From: Biscogniauxia marginata
Lineage: Eukaryota; Ascomycota; Sordariomycetes; Xylariales; Xylariaceae
Direction: 5' to 3'
Assembly: GCA_022695795.1 (NCBI GenBank)
Contig: MU404067.1
Coordinates: 124,001-188,000, forward strand
DNA: 64,000 nucleotides
Both the position numbers and the translations under genes were made by a program. The notes beneath the pieces were generated by a model. That model was not told where the DNA came from. It saw nothing but the letters and a program-made list of their open reading frames with translations, and searched no databases. Of the stretch, positions 11,270 through 22,044 are shown piece after piece (position 1 is the stretch's first letter; every line of letters starts with the position of its first letter).

Positions 11270-13744
11270 GTGGTACCTGGTCGTTGGACGGCTGGCACCG
11301 TTTATCCACTCTGACTGATATTCTATGTTTCTTCTTCTTCTTCTTCTTTCTACCTACAATTGCTTTGTGTGGCATGACTTGTTTGCTAGATATTGGTAAT
11401 TGACGATTGCAGTGTCTTCGTACCGAAAGAAGTCACCTAGTCGAGATGTTGTTGAGTGTTATTTCAAGAATGAGAAGGTTCCTGTAATATAGGACGTTTT
11501 ATTGATTGAAGGGTAGAGCTGATACGGTACTGCAGAATTGTTACATTCATCGATAGGGGTCTATAGTTTGTCTCCCAGAAGCAGACGGAGCAGCTGATAG
11601 CATCGATGTGATTCGAGGGATCAAGATGTTGGCCAATGTGCTAAAAATTCAATTTCAGTTCCAGTCCAAGATTTTGCAAGCCCCGTGCTACTAATTATTT
11701 ACATCCCATTACGGCGCTCATTACAAATAATTGTTTGCCACAAAGCCTCGACTGTGACGTGAAAAGCCGACTTATTTTGTGAACCGCATTAGTACTAATT
11801 ATATAGTTCGATAAAGTGGTGATTTTTATAACTCGGGTATGGAATTCGAGGTATGTATTTCGGTATTGTGCAATTAACTATGAAAAGTATATCCACTACA
11901 AGAGCCAGCATCGAATATGAATTCTACACGGCAATGCTCATAGAGAAAATCCCGTCCAATTGATGAGACCCTAGGGTAATTCAATACAGATCTTGTATTT
12001 CTTTTATTTGCACTTAGCGACTTGACCGATGCCCTGGGTATCTCAAGATCAAATATCTAAGCAGCTCTGAGCTAAAGTATCTAGGTATCTCCATTAAAGC
12101 CCCCGTCACGAAGCTCTTACTTCAATCCCGGTAAGAGACCTCTTTATATATTTAGGTATTATGTCGAAGTACCCAGGTACGCTTTTTTCCTTCCTAGTTT
12201 CTCTAGGCTTCGACGTGTTATTAAATCACCAGACACACAATGACGTGATTGTTTTACGAATCCATTAGCTTAACTACTTCCCGTTGATATTTGGCTTGTC
12301 GTTATGCTAGAGTAGGTGGGAATTCAATTATTAGGTAACTGAGAATCCTTAATCACTGGCTATTTCCTTAGGGGCTTTCTTTCGTTGAATACTTCTGCCT
12401 CTTCCTGCTCTTCTTGTACTTTCTTTTTCTTTTTCTCCTTTTCACTTCGTTGACCGTCCAGTCATCGTTATACTGTAGTTCGTATTAGCCTTTACATAAT
12501 GGCCCCACAAACTGCCGTGCTATCTCGTTCTCTACCTTGACGTATTATTCTACGTAAGCTTTACTTACAGCAGGTCTACTATTACATCGCTTAAATGTTA
12601 CATGACAAAGTGAATCGCTGGCTAATCCATTAATCCCCTTAAATCTCCGAATTGGAATTGATGACGGCACGCCCACTTCAGTTGCAACTCACAACAATTA
12701 TTAGGTCGCATTCATGTACCATCATCTATTTACTTAGATTCTTCTGTTGCAATGAATTGCCACCTATTTAAAGCAGCTGTACTACGTATGTATAGCTCAT
12801 AGCTAAGAAAATAATTTATGGAATTAGTGGCTTAATGCTCAGGTATAGTGTGACTTTATAATGTGACTTTTGCTTATCCTATACATATAGAATGTCTTCA
12901 CAAGTTTCTTAAAAGCTACGCCCATTCAACGACGTGACGCTGATAAATAACATCTTTGCACCCTCAATACTTTTCTGGCTCCTCCTCTATAAAGATAACC
13001 CGATCAGTATGATATATATGTCAACATGATTCACAGTCAGAGTTCTATCTTAGTTGTGAAGTCTTATTTTAACATAGATCGACAGTTTTGCTCAGATCAA
13101 CCCCAACCCCCTTCCTTTTTGTTAGCCCTATGCCAGTTTTCCATGATAGGGGTCTACGGAGGACTTCTTCTTGGCTCCAAATTCATTCTTTTGTCAATAG
13201 CTCATAGACCATTGCTCTGAATGCTTTTCGGTTTCAGCAAATATTACCTAGGTGTAAAATTCCACTTTCACCATTCACTTAAAGACTTTTAAAGAGCCTC
13301 TCTATCATTCAATAGTTAAATATACTATCTCCTTAAATATTACGACTTTGCGTGTCAGCTTTGGCGCACGGTCTTATGCCCCAACTAATAGGGGCTGTCA
13401 TTGGTATCATTAATCATCAGCAATGACTCCTGGGGCACAGACTAGGGCAACACTACTTGTACAAGCCTACCACTGCATCATACATGCTGGCCAGAAAGGC
13501 AGTTCGCCGAAATACGGCCCTAAAGGGAGTCATCGCAACCACCGAAAAGAAGATGTTCACACAGTAGGAACACCCACTATGCTTTTGAGCGTCCACCTCC
13601 ACGGCACTACATACATGTCGATAGGTATCCTGGACCTCGAAGAGACGCTAGAATGGGGGACACGGCGGTCTCCGAGAACTAGAATGGCATAGGATAGTAA
13701 TACTCGAGTCTAACTCTGCGACACGGCTAAAGCGGTACTAGAAA
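11270..13744. other. AT-rich gene-poor interval
   Basis: No supported gene. The DNA is AT-rich with many stops on both strands, as expected for repeat-induced-mutation-affected or decayed repeat DNA. Short TAGGTATC/GGTACC-type motifs recur at about 12077 and 12167. The frame at 13423-13692 (plus) is a possible gene or transposon relic without a recognisable domain. Confidence 0.5.
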
Positions 13745-13876
13745 ATAAGGGTAGTAATCTAGTTGTTGCGCGGAGAACCTAAACCGCAGGTACCTAAGAA
13801 GCGGCTATATGCATACAGTTATTCCCGTTGTTCTCTCATTTATCCTGTACATTTTGCTCTCTCTTACCGCTGGAGG
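13745..13876 (+). repeat. Dispersed repeat copy A (decayed, possibly LTR-derived)
   Basis: This segment starts ATAAGGGTAGTAAT, continues TAGTTGTTGCGCGGAGAAC and ends near CTTACCGCTGGAGG. It aligns, with substitutions and indels, to 41225-41352 in the same orientation. Three blocks match: the first 35 bases; AGCGG followed after a gap by TTATTCCC; and the ACCGCTGGA end. Several differences are C/T or G/A. The family is unknown; an LTR or non-autonomous element relic is the simplest reading. Confidence 0.6.
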
Positions 13877-14009
13877 CCACTGTAGGGGATAGACACACCA
13901 CAGACGCAAGGCCTTAATTCCTGGCACATATAGTACACGGGCAAGTCCAGAGAGGATGTCTTGACAATGAAGGGCCATGGTCCTTTGCGCATAGACTCGG
14001 CACTATGTT

Positions 14010-14050
14010 GGACCCGGACCAGCTCACACGGATGCTGTGGGGCCGGGTCC
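14010..14050. repeat. GC-rich inverted repeat
   Basis: GGACCCGG at 14010-14017 pairs with CCGGGTCC at 14043-14050 across a 25-base loop. It stands out against AT-rich flanks and lies about 170 bp upstream of the tRNA-like element. Confidence 0.6.
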
Positions 14051-14225
14051 GGAGACCCTGTCCGTCCTTCCTAACAACTAGTTCTCATGCCCCTGATGAT
14101 CCCTCCAGTATCCCCACAGAAACACCACTTCCGACCGTCAAAGCAAAGCTTCGTCCTTCAGTAACTGTGACTCTGTAGAAAGCTTTATAAGTCGCATTAG
14201 ACAGCTTCCTACTGCCCAAGTGGGC

Positions 14226-14296
14226 ACTCGAATGGCGCAGTTGAAAACTTCCAGTCTCCCCCGAAGGTCCCGCGTTCGAGTCCCGCTTGGGGCAAA
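14226..14296 (+). other. tRNA-like sequence (degenerate tRNA or SINE head)
   Basis: An A-box-like TGGCGCAGTTG begins at 14233 and a B-box-like CGTTCGAGTCC lies at about 14273-14283, a spacing normal for a Pol III internal promoter. CAGTCT and GAAGGTC around an anticodon-like position resemble an elongator tRNA-Met. The acceptor ACTCGAA pairs only partly with TTGGGGC, the D-arm does not fold, the anticodon arm is short and the T-stem has mismatches. This is therefore not a functional tRNA. A long A/G-rich tail follows directly, as in a tRNA-derived SINE or retroposed tRNA. Confidence 0.6.
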
Positions 14297-14668
14297 AAAA
14301 AAGGAGAAAAGAAAAGACACAAGAAAAAGAAGAAGAAAAAAGAAAAAAGGGGAATTAGAAAAAAAAGAAATAGAAAGAAATACTACTACTCATACTAAAG
14401 AAAAAAAAAGACGAAAAAAAGACAGAAAAAGAAGGAAAAGAAAAGAAGAAAAAGAAGAAGAAGAAAGAAAAGAGAAAAGAGAAAAGAGAAGAAAAAAGAG
14501 AAAAGAGAAGAAAAAAAAAAGAAAAAAGAAGAAAAAAAAAAGAAAAAAGAAAAAAGAAAAAAGAAAAAAGAAAAAAGAAAAAAGAAAAAAGAAAAGAAAA
14601 GAAAAGGAAAGGAAACGAAAAGAAGAAAAAAAGAAAGAAAGAAAGAAAACCCCAGAAAGAAACCTAAA
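14293..14668 (+). repeat. A/G-rich polypurine tract
   Basis: About 375 bases are made almost entirely of A and G on this strand, built from GAAAA, GAAAAAA and AAGAAG units. The few pyrimidines are clustered near 14381-14400. The apparent Lys/Arg frame across 14220-14780 results from this composition and is not a gene. The tract directly follows the tRNA-like sequence. Confidence 0.9.
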
Positions 14669-14692
14669 ACGAAAATCTAGGATAACTGGAGG

Positions 14693-14723
14693 GGGGGTAT
14701 CAGTCCTAAGGACTGGAACCCCC
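14693..14723. other. Stem-loop after the polypurine tract
   Basis: GGGGG (14693-14697) pairs with CCCCC (14719-14723), and CAGTCC (14701-14706) pairs with GGACTG (14710-14715) around a TAA loop, leaving a 3x3 internal loop. It is a strong hairpin at the downstream end of the tRNA-like/purine element. It could be a structured tail or chance; no oligo-T terminator follows at once. Confidence 0.55.
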
Positions 14724-16508
14724 GGGTCAGAGGCGGGCCTCCAAAAACAATCTTTTTGTAAATTTTTAATTCATCGTTAATGGCATAATATTACAAGAAA
14801 ATTAAATGAGTTCTTAAGTATAAAATTACTTTTTTAAGATACGCCAAAATTCAAGTTATAAATAGGTTTCTAGCGTTTTAAAGTTGCTATAATAAAGATT
14901 TGGGATATTTAACATTTCATTTATATATAAGCTACGTGAAATCTTTGAGCCAGCTTTAAACTATAACATATGTAATACATTGCCACCTGCTTACCATTAT
15001 ACCTCACCATATCTGATAATTGACTATGCTATGGATTTAATACGAGTCTTCCTTTATAGGTGATCGACTGGGCCCCTTTACTTCAAGTTAAATCGACCTT
15101 CTACTTTATATCCGACGCCGTAGTTGCGTTTTTGTAATTGACACTAACCACATCTTGGAGTATTTTATACCACGAAGGCATGTTATATATGTAGACTGCT
15201 GACGTCAACACCAAATATTGAAAGCCGAGTGGCTGAGAGTGGATTTGTAAAGATCTGACAACCTGCATTCTAATTTCATAAGCATCTTCGTAGACTCTGC
15301 ACATTCTGAAATTACACGGCGAATACCAAGAAAAGCTTGTACGGAATTCCGAGTACTACTGCATCCCGGTCACGTAGGCGGCCTCGATAGCAGCTAAGTG
15401 GGCCCCCAAAGGCTTTGATGAGTCCAAAGCCAGAGAAGAGCCGACGGTCAATGTAACATATGACCCGCCAATATTCATCCCACTCAACAAGAGATCGAAC
15501 CTAGAGTAATGTTTACCCTAGCTTAGCTAGTCCACCTCATGTCAGCTCTTAAGTCCCTCGCATACTTTTTAATATCAGTTCAAAAAGCTGGAGAACAGGT
15601 CTCCCGCCGAATTTTACCTTGGTTGGTCCAGAAAATGGCCGCGGATGCGGCTAGAACGTTGGAGACGTGGTATCCGGGCGGGGGATGGTGGGTGGGATAT
15701 CTAATAAAAGCTGTGCTGACCTCGAAAGTGATTATGGGTCATGCAGATGCTAATGTATTACGAGATTATCTCGGAGTATAGAAAAAGGGGTTTTATCTAA
15801 AATAATAAGCCGTTCGTACGAGGAAAGAGGGGTGAGAGCACGAGAATTAAGCATAAGCCTCCTCAACGATACTTTTAAACCGATGCTTCCGTTTGAACAC
15901 TGCAATTATCTGGTCTGAGTAGACCGATACAGTATTCAAGTTAATTGATTAGAGTTAAACACTTAACGGCTGGTAGTTGTATATATGTCAGTGTTCAAAA
16001 CACATTGAAGAGAAATAAGTAATCTATTAAAAGAGTTGCTGCTAAAACGGCCACTACAGAAAATGGAGATTGTTATAGCACCTAACAATTTATTATTGTC
16101 TATCAAAAGAACTAGATAGCTAGACTGAGAAAGACTGAAAAGTAGTATTCGCTGGGACAATATGCTGACGATCTAGATATAGTTAGGTCTTACCTTATAA
16201 AAATACGAAATATCGTTAGCGGGTCGTCGAATTGATGGAATCATCAAGTAAGATGGTGATTGTAAACACAGTGGGACACTTAGTGATTATCTAGGGCACC
16301 CAAGAAGAGCTTAGAAGCTATCGACAACAATAACTCCTAAAGAATCTAAAAAGTACCAAGAGTGATGTATCTCATAAGTATAAAAATACCCTGTCGATCT
16401 TCCTTCCCAACTTTCTATACTCATGGCCATATTATCGAGACCAGCGTTTACCATCACGACTCTTAAATAACCATACCAAAGACCAGCTAATCACCAAGGA
16501 TAATAAAA
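14724..16508. other. AT-rich gene-poor interval
   Basis: No supported gene. The 80-codon frame at 15539-15781 (plus) lies in a slightly more GC-rich patch but has no family resemblance or splice partner. The rest is AT-rich with dense stops and is probably decayed repeat DNA. It forms the 5' flank of the secreted-protein gene. Confidence 0.45.
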
Positions 16509-17106
16509 ATGCAGCTCAAGCCAGTTGCTTTCCTCGCTACCCTCGTCGTGGGCGCTTTGGCCGGCGAGGGGGTGCACTTGGTGAACTGTGACGGCGCGGC
16601 CGGTCAGGGCTCCTACGTCGTCGTAAGTCCGCCCTCTCCGACTTCTCTGCTTGGTAAAGAAATATAATAATGATATGCGCAACAAGTACTGTGCCGACGA
16701 CAGCAACTGCAACCACGTACCAACTGACCCAAACGAGTGCGAGTTCCGCAGTGAAACCACTTACCATACCTGGGAGGGCATCTCGCAATCCTGCGAGTTT
16801 GGGCAGACCGGCGTGAGTTTCTCGTGGAACATCCAGTCTGATGCCCAGAGCCAGGCGACTTTCTCCAAGGTCGGGTAAGTGGTGTTGCGCCCATATTTTA
16901 AGCCATCTGCGACGTGTTCTAACCCTACGTTTGTCAGCACCGGGAGCAACGGGTTTCATAACTTCAACATCTTCAAGGATGACCAACACACGATGTGGTC
17001 ACTAAGCGGACAGAATTGCAAGAGCGTCTACTACGCCCTCGATGTAAGAAAAAACCGTTCCGGCTTAGATATGTCGCCGGAACAAGGACTGATTATCAAG
17101 ATTTAG
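16509..17106 (+). CDS. Small secreted cysteine-rich protein (candidate effector)
   Basis: Three exons are inferred: 16509-16622, 16687-16874 and 16938-17106, giving about 156 residues. Exon 1 encodes a clear signal peptide (MQLKPVAFLATLVVGALAG). Introns have GTAAGT donors; exon 1 joins exon 2 in phase 0 and exon 2 joins exon 3 through a split Gly codon. The mature protein has six Cys (NCDG, YC, NC, EC, SC, NC), enough for three disulfides, and aromatic-rich strands such as TGVSFSWNIQSDAQ and NGFHNFNIFKDD. The last 15 residues depend on reading through a possible GTAAGA donor near 17042, so the C-terminus is uncertain. No family is recognised. Size, secretion, Cys content and a gene-poor AT-rich location are typical of fungal effectors, but that role is inference. 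Confidence 0.75.
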
Positions 17107-18727
17107 GCCTGAAGGAGAAGCATGTTGATGGGTTGGAGTACTGAAATTTTACCAGCGTTAGCGAATGTATTGGTGAGATAGGACAAAGTGCTGTGCATAA
17201 GTCGACTGAATGATGTAGATATTCGAATGCTCTTTCCAACAGACATCGATAGGAATCTGTCCAATAGCATTCCACATCAAACAACTTTGTCTCAATATCT
17301 CCTGGGCTCAACGTGGCTAATCAAGTGAGATAAAGCAAGTAATTCCAGGCAAAAGAGTAGATTGACAATAACTTGTTCAGATTCATTGATGGATATTTAT
17401 AGAGTTAATATTCTCTCTACAGCGTGGATTTCAACGTAATAGCTATCTGCAGACCCAAGAAGTTTCGAACTTGGTCAGATATTAGAGTACCTAGTTCTTC
17501 AGATCGTAAGGCTTAGCCTCATTTCGATAGTTACATTATCTAAGGCCTTATTCCATGTGGATTCTTCAGAGTACCTCACTTACATTCCAATCAAAATGTT
17601 CTTACTTCCGGAGGAACTGCACAGAAAGTTTTGGACGTATTGATGGTTCTAATTATTTATAAGGTAGAATAAGCCGAGTAAAAGATGTTTGTTTGAGGAA
17701 CAACCCAAGCCTGTTGTACTTTGCTTTTCTCATTACCTAACCTCCCACTATTTGTACATCACTAAGAAGCTTAGTATAGACGAGGTAGGTATGGCTATCT
17801 GGACATTGGTTGCAGAAGTCCCTGACTAATAGATATATAGGACCATGGATGCCCTATGCAGTAAAAAAGAACCTCGGGCACTATAGCAATAAAAGAAGTC
17901 ATCGGGCAGCCAGCACATTAGGCACCTAAACTAGGTAAAATCAACGTGTTAACCTATTAGATATGATTAAAGTGAGACTACTTATTTTGTCACATTTTTC
18001 TTACTTTTAACTCGAGTATAGGGATCTGTCTGATTTTCCTATACATATAAGGCCCTGGTGAGAAGGGCAGAGTATCTGTTCTAAGCTGGTGAACTTGGAT
18101 AAAATTGCTACATCTTCATTGGCTGCGATAATTCATCACATAAAACTACACAGATGAACGATAGAACGAAACTCTCATAAAATATTATCGTGAGACTAAA
18201 GCTTGAAACTAGGTATGCAAGCCTTACTTAGCGGCAAGAGCTGAAAAATAGGATCATATATTAGCGTGCTTAATTATATCTCATAGCACTATCGTCCAAT
18301 ATGGCTAGAAGTTAGGCTCAGATGGCCAATCAAGGAGCCTAGGTATACAGACTTAACCCACCATGAATACTACGCAAGGGTACAGGCCATACCGGGAGTC
18401 GTTAGTGCATACGAAATGTGCATATTTCTACACTATGAATGTTGCTTATGATTGGTCAGGTTTGAGGACTGAATACACAAAGGAAAGCCCCTACGGGCTA
18501 GACCCGCTCGAGCTGAATTGCTGGAAAGGCTTGTGGCCTGTGGTTTAAAATAGGCACAGTGGCGAAGCGGTAGGCAGATCAAATCGAGAGGCTTGGGAAT
18601 TTGGGGGTAATGCGAGGCTGGTTTAAAATATTTCATGCCGCCATATGTTTGTTGGTCGGAGCAGGTGTAGCTATTGAAATCACTTTGACTCGAAATCCGA
18701 CGTAAACCTCTCATCGTTCGAATCACC
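17107..18727. other. AT-rich gene-poor interval
   Basis: No supported coding sequence. Stops are dense in all frames, consistent with decayed repeat DNA. The final 150 bases are probably the promoter of the membrane-protein gene. Confidence 0.5.
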
Positions 18728-20696
18728 ATGGCACGAGACAAAACCTCGGGCTGTTGGGTGAACCCAGCCGCGATGGTGTCCGCCTTAGTCCTGGGGGTTG
18801 TTGCTGCTGTCGGCCACGATCGCGTATACGCCTTCTTCGACGGACGGACGGTAGGAACAAACCTGGAGCAACAAAGTATAACGAACGCCGGGACTGCACT
18901 TGCTTTCTTGGCCAAGGTCTTGTTTACGATTGCTGCCGGAATCGCTTTCGCGCAACAGCTCTTTCACAGTCTAAGGCGAAAGCAGGAAAGCATCAGTCAT
19001 CTTGACATGTTATTCGGCCTTACTGAGAATGTCCTACCCCTTTTCAATGCAAAGTTGTGGTTCCGTCACCCAACCCTCTTATTAATAGGACTAATCACAT
19101 GGTAAATATCGACGCCATTATCGGGGATGGATGACCTTGGGACAAGCATTGATGTTAATCGTCTATAGGTGCATACCTCTCAGTGCTGTGTTCACGCCGG
19201 GTACCATCAATGTTGAACCCAGCATAGTATATACGCAAGATCTTCCATTGAAACCAGCACAACCTCAAAAGTCATGGATCGGAAGTCAGAGGTTCGCTTC
19301 GTGCCAGTTGGATTACACAGCAATGACGAGTCCTGGAGATGGTCATGTCTATGTCAATGCATTATGCTCTGGTCCTTCTAGTGATCTCTACAGTGTTGCT
19401 GTTTCCTCAGTTGCCCAGAGGAGTGTCTTGCCTATTCAACCTCCAAATCAAAACTCGTCTTATGACTTGACCTTTGATGGCCCTGCCTTGTCCTGCTCTC
19501 AACTATCAAGTACGGAGCTTCAAGCACTGAATAACTCCATCGCTCAAGCTCAGGAAAGCCAGTACTTACCAGGATCACGTACAATCCTTGGTGGTGTAAA
19601 CAGCGTGACGAATCCTGACTCGCTTCAAGTTCGGTACAATGCCTGGTCATATACGACTGACGGCTTTAATAATAATGGGTGTCATAACATTACCAGTCCA
19701 TTTTGGCATAACGACACCGCGGACGCGGAAATCAACTACAGTTGCAATAGCAAAAACAATACTAACTTCTTCTTTCTCACTTCCGACCTGCCCGAGAGAA
19801 ATACAATGGCGGGAATCACGTGCCAACTGCGGAATGCCACCTATAACATTGCCTTCTCCTATGAAAATGGGGTGCAAAACGTCAGCGCCCGGTCAGTGAC
19901 GCTCAGAGACCGTATTATCTCGGATAACAAGGTAGACTACGATTTGCCCGACTATAACAACATTGTATACAGCACAGTCTTCACGACCTTCAACAAGATC
20001 GTCCTCGCCGCCGGGCTCAACGATACTTCCCCAAGTTCGGCCACGGGGGGTGTCATGTACTATGACGGCCTCGTTCAAACGTCTGTGTTGCGCGACTTCA
20101 TCGAAGGGCACCGTCCACTAATTGCAGACGATTTGAGGACGACCATCGAGACAATGTTCCAGAACATCACGATTTCCACCATGAGCTCTGCTGCACTGCG
20201 CCTGTCCGAAGCCGATGCGGCGGAAGTCAATGTGGATATTTGGAGGACCGTGAACATATACGTCTACAACCCCCGGGACCTTTACATAGCCTACGGTTGT
20301 GCTTTCGGTGTCAGTCTTCTGTGTGTCATATGGGGCCTATTCGTCATTCACCACCATCATCGCCGCAACTCCTACAGCCTCGCGTTCTCGACCATTTTGC
20401 GTACGACGCGCTCCTGGGAAATCGAAGCTGTGGTAGATGCCACAGCTAGGAAGGGTACAGACCCGAACCCCGATGATTTGGGTAAAGTGCAGTTACGGTA
20501 TGAGGATGGCGACGATCAAAGCGGGACACATGGGTTCCGCGTGTTTCACGCGGGACAGCCCGAGCCAGCACGTTTCTCCCACGAAGCGCAAGAAAGCTCC
20601 TCTATGCTCCAAGCACAGTATGGACCTATATCTATGCCGGATTCTCGTGGGAAGTATACAGCGAGTGTATCGGTGGGCCGAGTTCATGATAGGTAA
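18728..20696 (+). CDS. Multi-pass membrane protein of the fungal family often labelled formylmethionine deformylase-like
   Basis: Two exons are inferred, 18728-19101 and 19169-20696, joined through a split Trp codon (LITW then CIPLSAVF), giving about 633 residues. Membrane segments lie near residues 14-30, 56-76 and 114-133. A large, probably extracellular domain of about 350 residues with many N-x-S/T sites (NNSIAQ, NITSPF, NATYNI, NISVSA-like, NDTSPS) follows. A last membrane helix near 495-517 (YGCAFGVSLLCVIWGLF) precedes a His-rich cytoplasmic start (HHHHRRNS) and an acidic tail. This layout matches an expanded Pezizomycotina family whose common database name does not reflect a proven activity; no deformylase motif (HEXXH) is visible. 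Function is unknown, likely at the plasma membrane. Confidence 0.85.
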
Positions 20697-21387
20697 AACT
20701 AAATATTTCAATGGCGGTTCAAATGTGGCATTGATGTGGACGAATATACGAGGAACAAGATAAATTTGGATTAGTGCATAAGAATAAATATATACATAAC
20801 ATTTCCTATCACCTGCCCTGTCATTTAGCACTTTCATTTATCATCGTATCGAGATCGCGGTCAGATGTGAACGTTCCCGCCCCCGTTGTCAACCTTATTA
20901 AACCGCTTGAAAGTGGTGGGCGTCTGGTACTGGTTTTGATACACTTTCTCCTTATAGCAGAACTAAATCTAATAATTGCATATATAAAATTAAAAATCAG
21001 TTTTGTTGCATCCAACTACTTAGATGGATCTAGGATGCCCGTTTAGCTGCATATGTGAATTCCTCCCCGTTTTGGCAACACAAGCACAGCCATCCGCCAA
21101 CTTCTTCAGCTCGCGCTTTTCGTCCTAGGTTTTCTTACTTCGTGGGAGTAACAAATACGGGATGAAAGCAAGCAGACTTTGGCTACTCAGAAGCAAACAG
21201 ACAGCGACTAAATCATCCCAATCGACTATAATTACATGTCATTTCTGCCGCTCTTCCTCTGATGCCCATCATACTTCCCCACGAACTTAGCATTGTTGTT
21301 AGCAATTGTGCCACCACTTCCTTAGAGAAGCTCGCAACACAGTGAAAATTGGGGTTTACGGCGAAAAGGTCAAGCTGAAGAGCGAAG
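20697..21387. other. Intergenic between membrane-protein and OGFr-domain genes
   Basis: AT-rich spacer between two genes on the same strand. No coding sequence is seen. It probably holds the 3' end of the upstream transcript and the promoter of the OGFr-domain gene. Confidence 0.5.
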
Positions 21388-22044
21388 ATGGCCGGCTCAC
21401 CGAGAGCTTCTCGACCTTCGGAACCATCACTCCGCAGCCTGGTAAATTTCTACGATCCCTCTGTCAACGGACTTGATGAACGCCATCGTACCCTAGATCA
21501 GATATTAGCCTGGAGAGACTCCCGCTTAGAAATCCAGCATGACTACATCCAGATCCTATTTCCGCTGCCCGAGGGTTCTGTCTATAGCTTCATGGCCCCC
21601 GTCATCGACGAGGAAACTTTCCTCTACTGGCGCCAGCACGACGAGCTGAAGGAGAACATGCGCCGCGCACTCAAGCGCATGCTCGCATTCTACGGGTTCG
21701 AAATCAAGTGGGAGAAATCGGAGTCCGGCGAGCGACTGGTCGAGATCACGGAGGGGGCGGACTGCGAGGAAAAGTTTGCACGCTGGGTGCGACGCCTAAA
21801 TCACAATCACCTGCGCATTACCCGCATCATCAGGAGTCTCCGGGTCCTGGGGCTCGAGGAGGAAGCTCGGGCGTTTTACGATGCTCTCGTTTGGACTTAC
21901 GACGCCTACGGGCAAATCGGGGCTTCCAGCATCGGGTTCTGGCAACGGGCTGCCATCGCGCCCTTGCACATAGCCCCGGACGGCGACGAAGTTGAGTGGC
22001 TGGAGAAGTACGAAGTCACACAGGGCTCTAGTGACGGTATATGA
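21388..22044 (+). CDS. OGFr-domain (opioid growth factor receptor-like) protein
   Basis: A single 218-residue exon. The conserved OGFr N-terminal region is recognisable from about residue 20 to 200: a FYDP start, then LDQILAWRDSRLEIQHDYIQ and LFPLPEGS, an acidic/aromatic stretch (DEETFLYWRQHDELKENM), a FYGFEI motif, and a helical C-terminal half (NHNHLRITRIIRSLRVLG, EEARAFYDAL). In animals this domain binds the peptide met-enkephalin; in fungi no role is established, and the domain occurs sporadically in fungi and bacteria. There is no signal peptide or membrane segment, so it is probably cytosolic or nuclear. GC-rich codon use contrasts with AT-rich DNA on both sides. Confidence 0.85.
   Translation: MAGSPRASRPSEPSLRSLVNFYDPSVNGLDERHRTLDQILAWRDSRLEIQHDYIQILFPLPEGSVYSFMAPVIDEETFLYWRQHDELKENMRRALKRMLAFYGFEIKWEKSESGERLVEITEGADCEEKFARWVRRLNHNHLRITRIIRSLRVLGLEEEARAFYDALVWTYDAYGQIGASSIGFWQRAAIAPLHIAPDGDEVEWLEKYEVTQGSSDGI

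Noticed and set aside
10455..11318. 287-codon frame overlapping the hypothetical at 10199-11269
   Set aside because: Arg/Ser/Pro-rich shadow frame in GC-rich DNA; the other phase has normal protein composition and a clean start and stop.
14220..14780. 186-codon Lys/Arg-rich open frame
   Set aside because: It spans the tRNA-like sequence and the polypurine tract; the composition alone explains the lack of stops.
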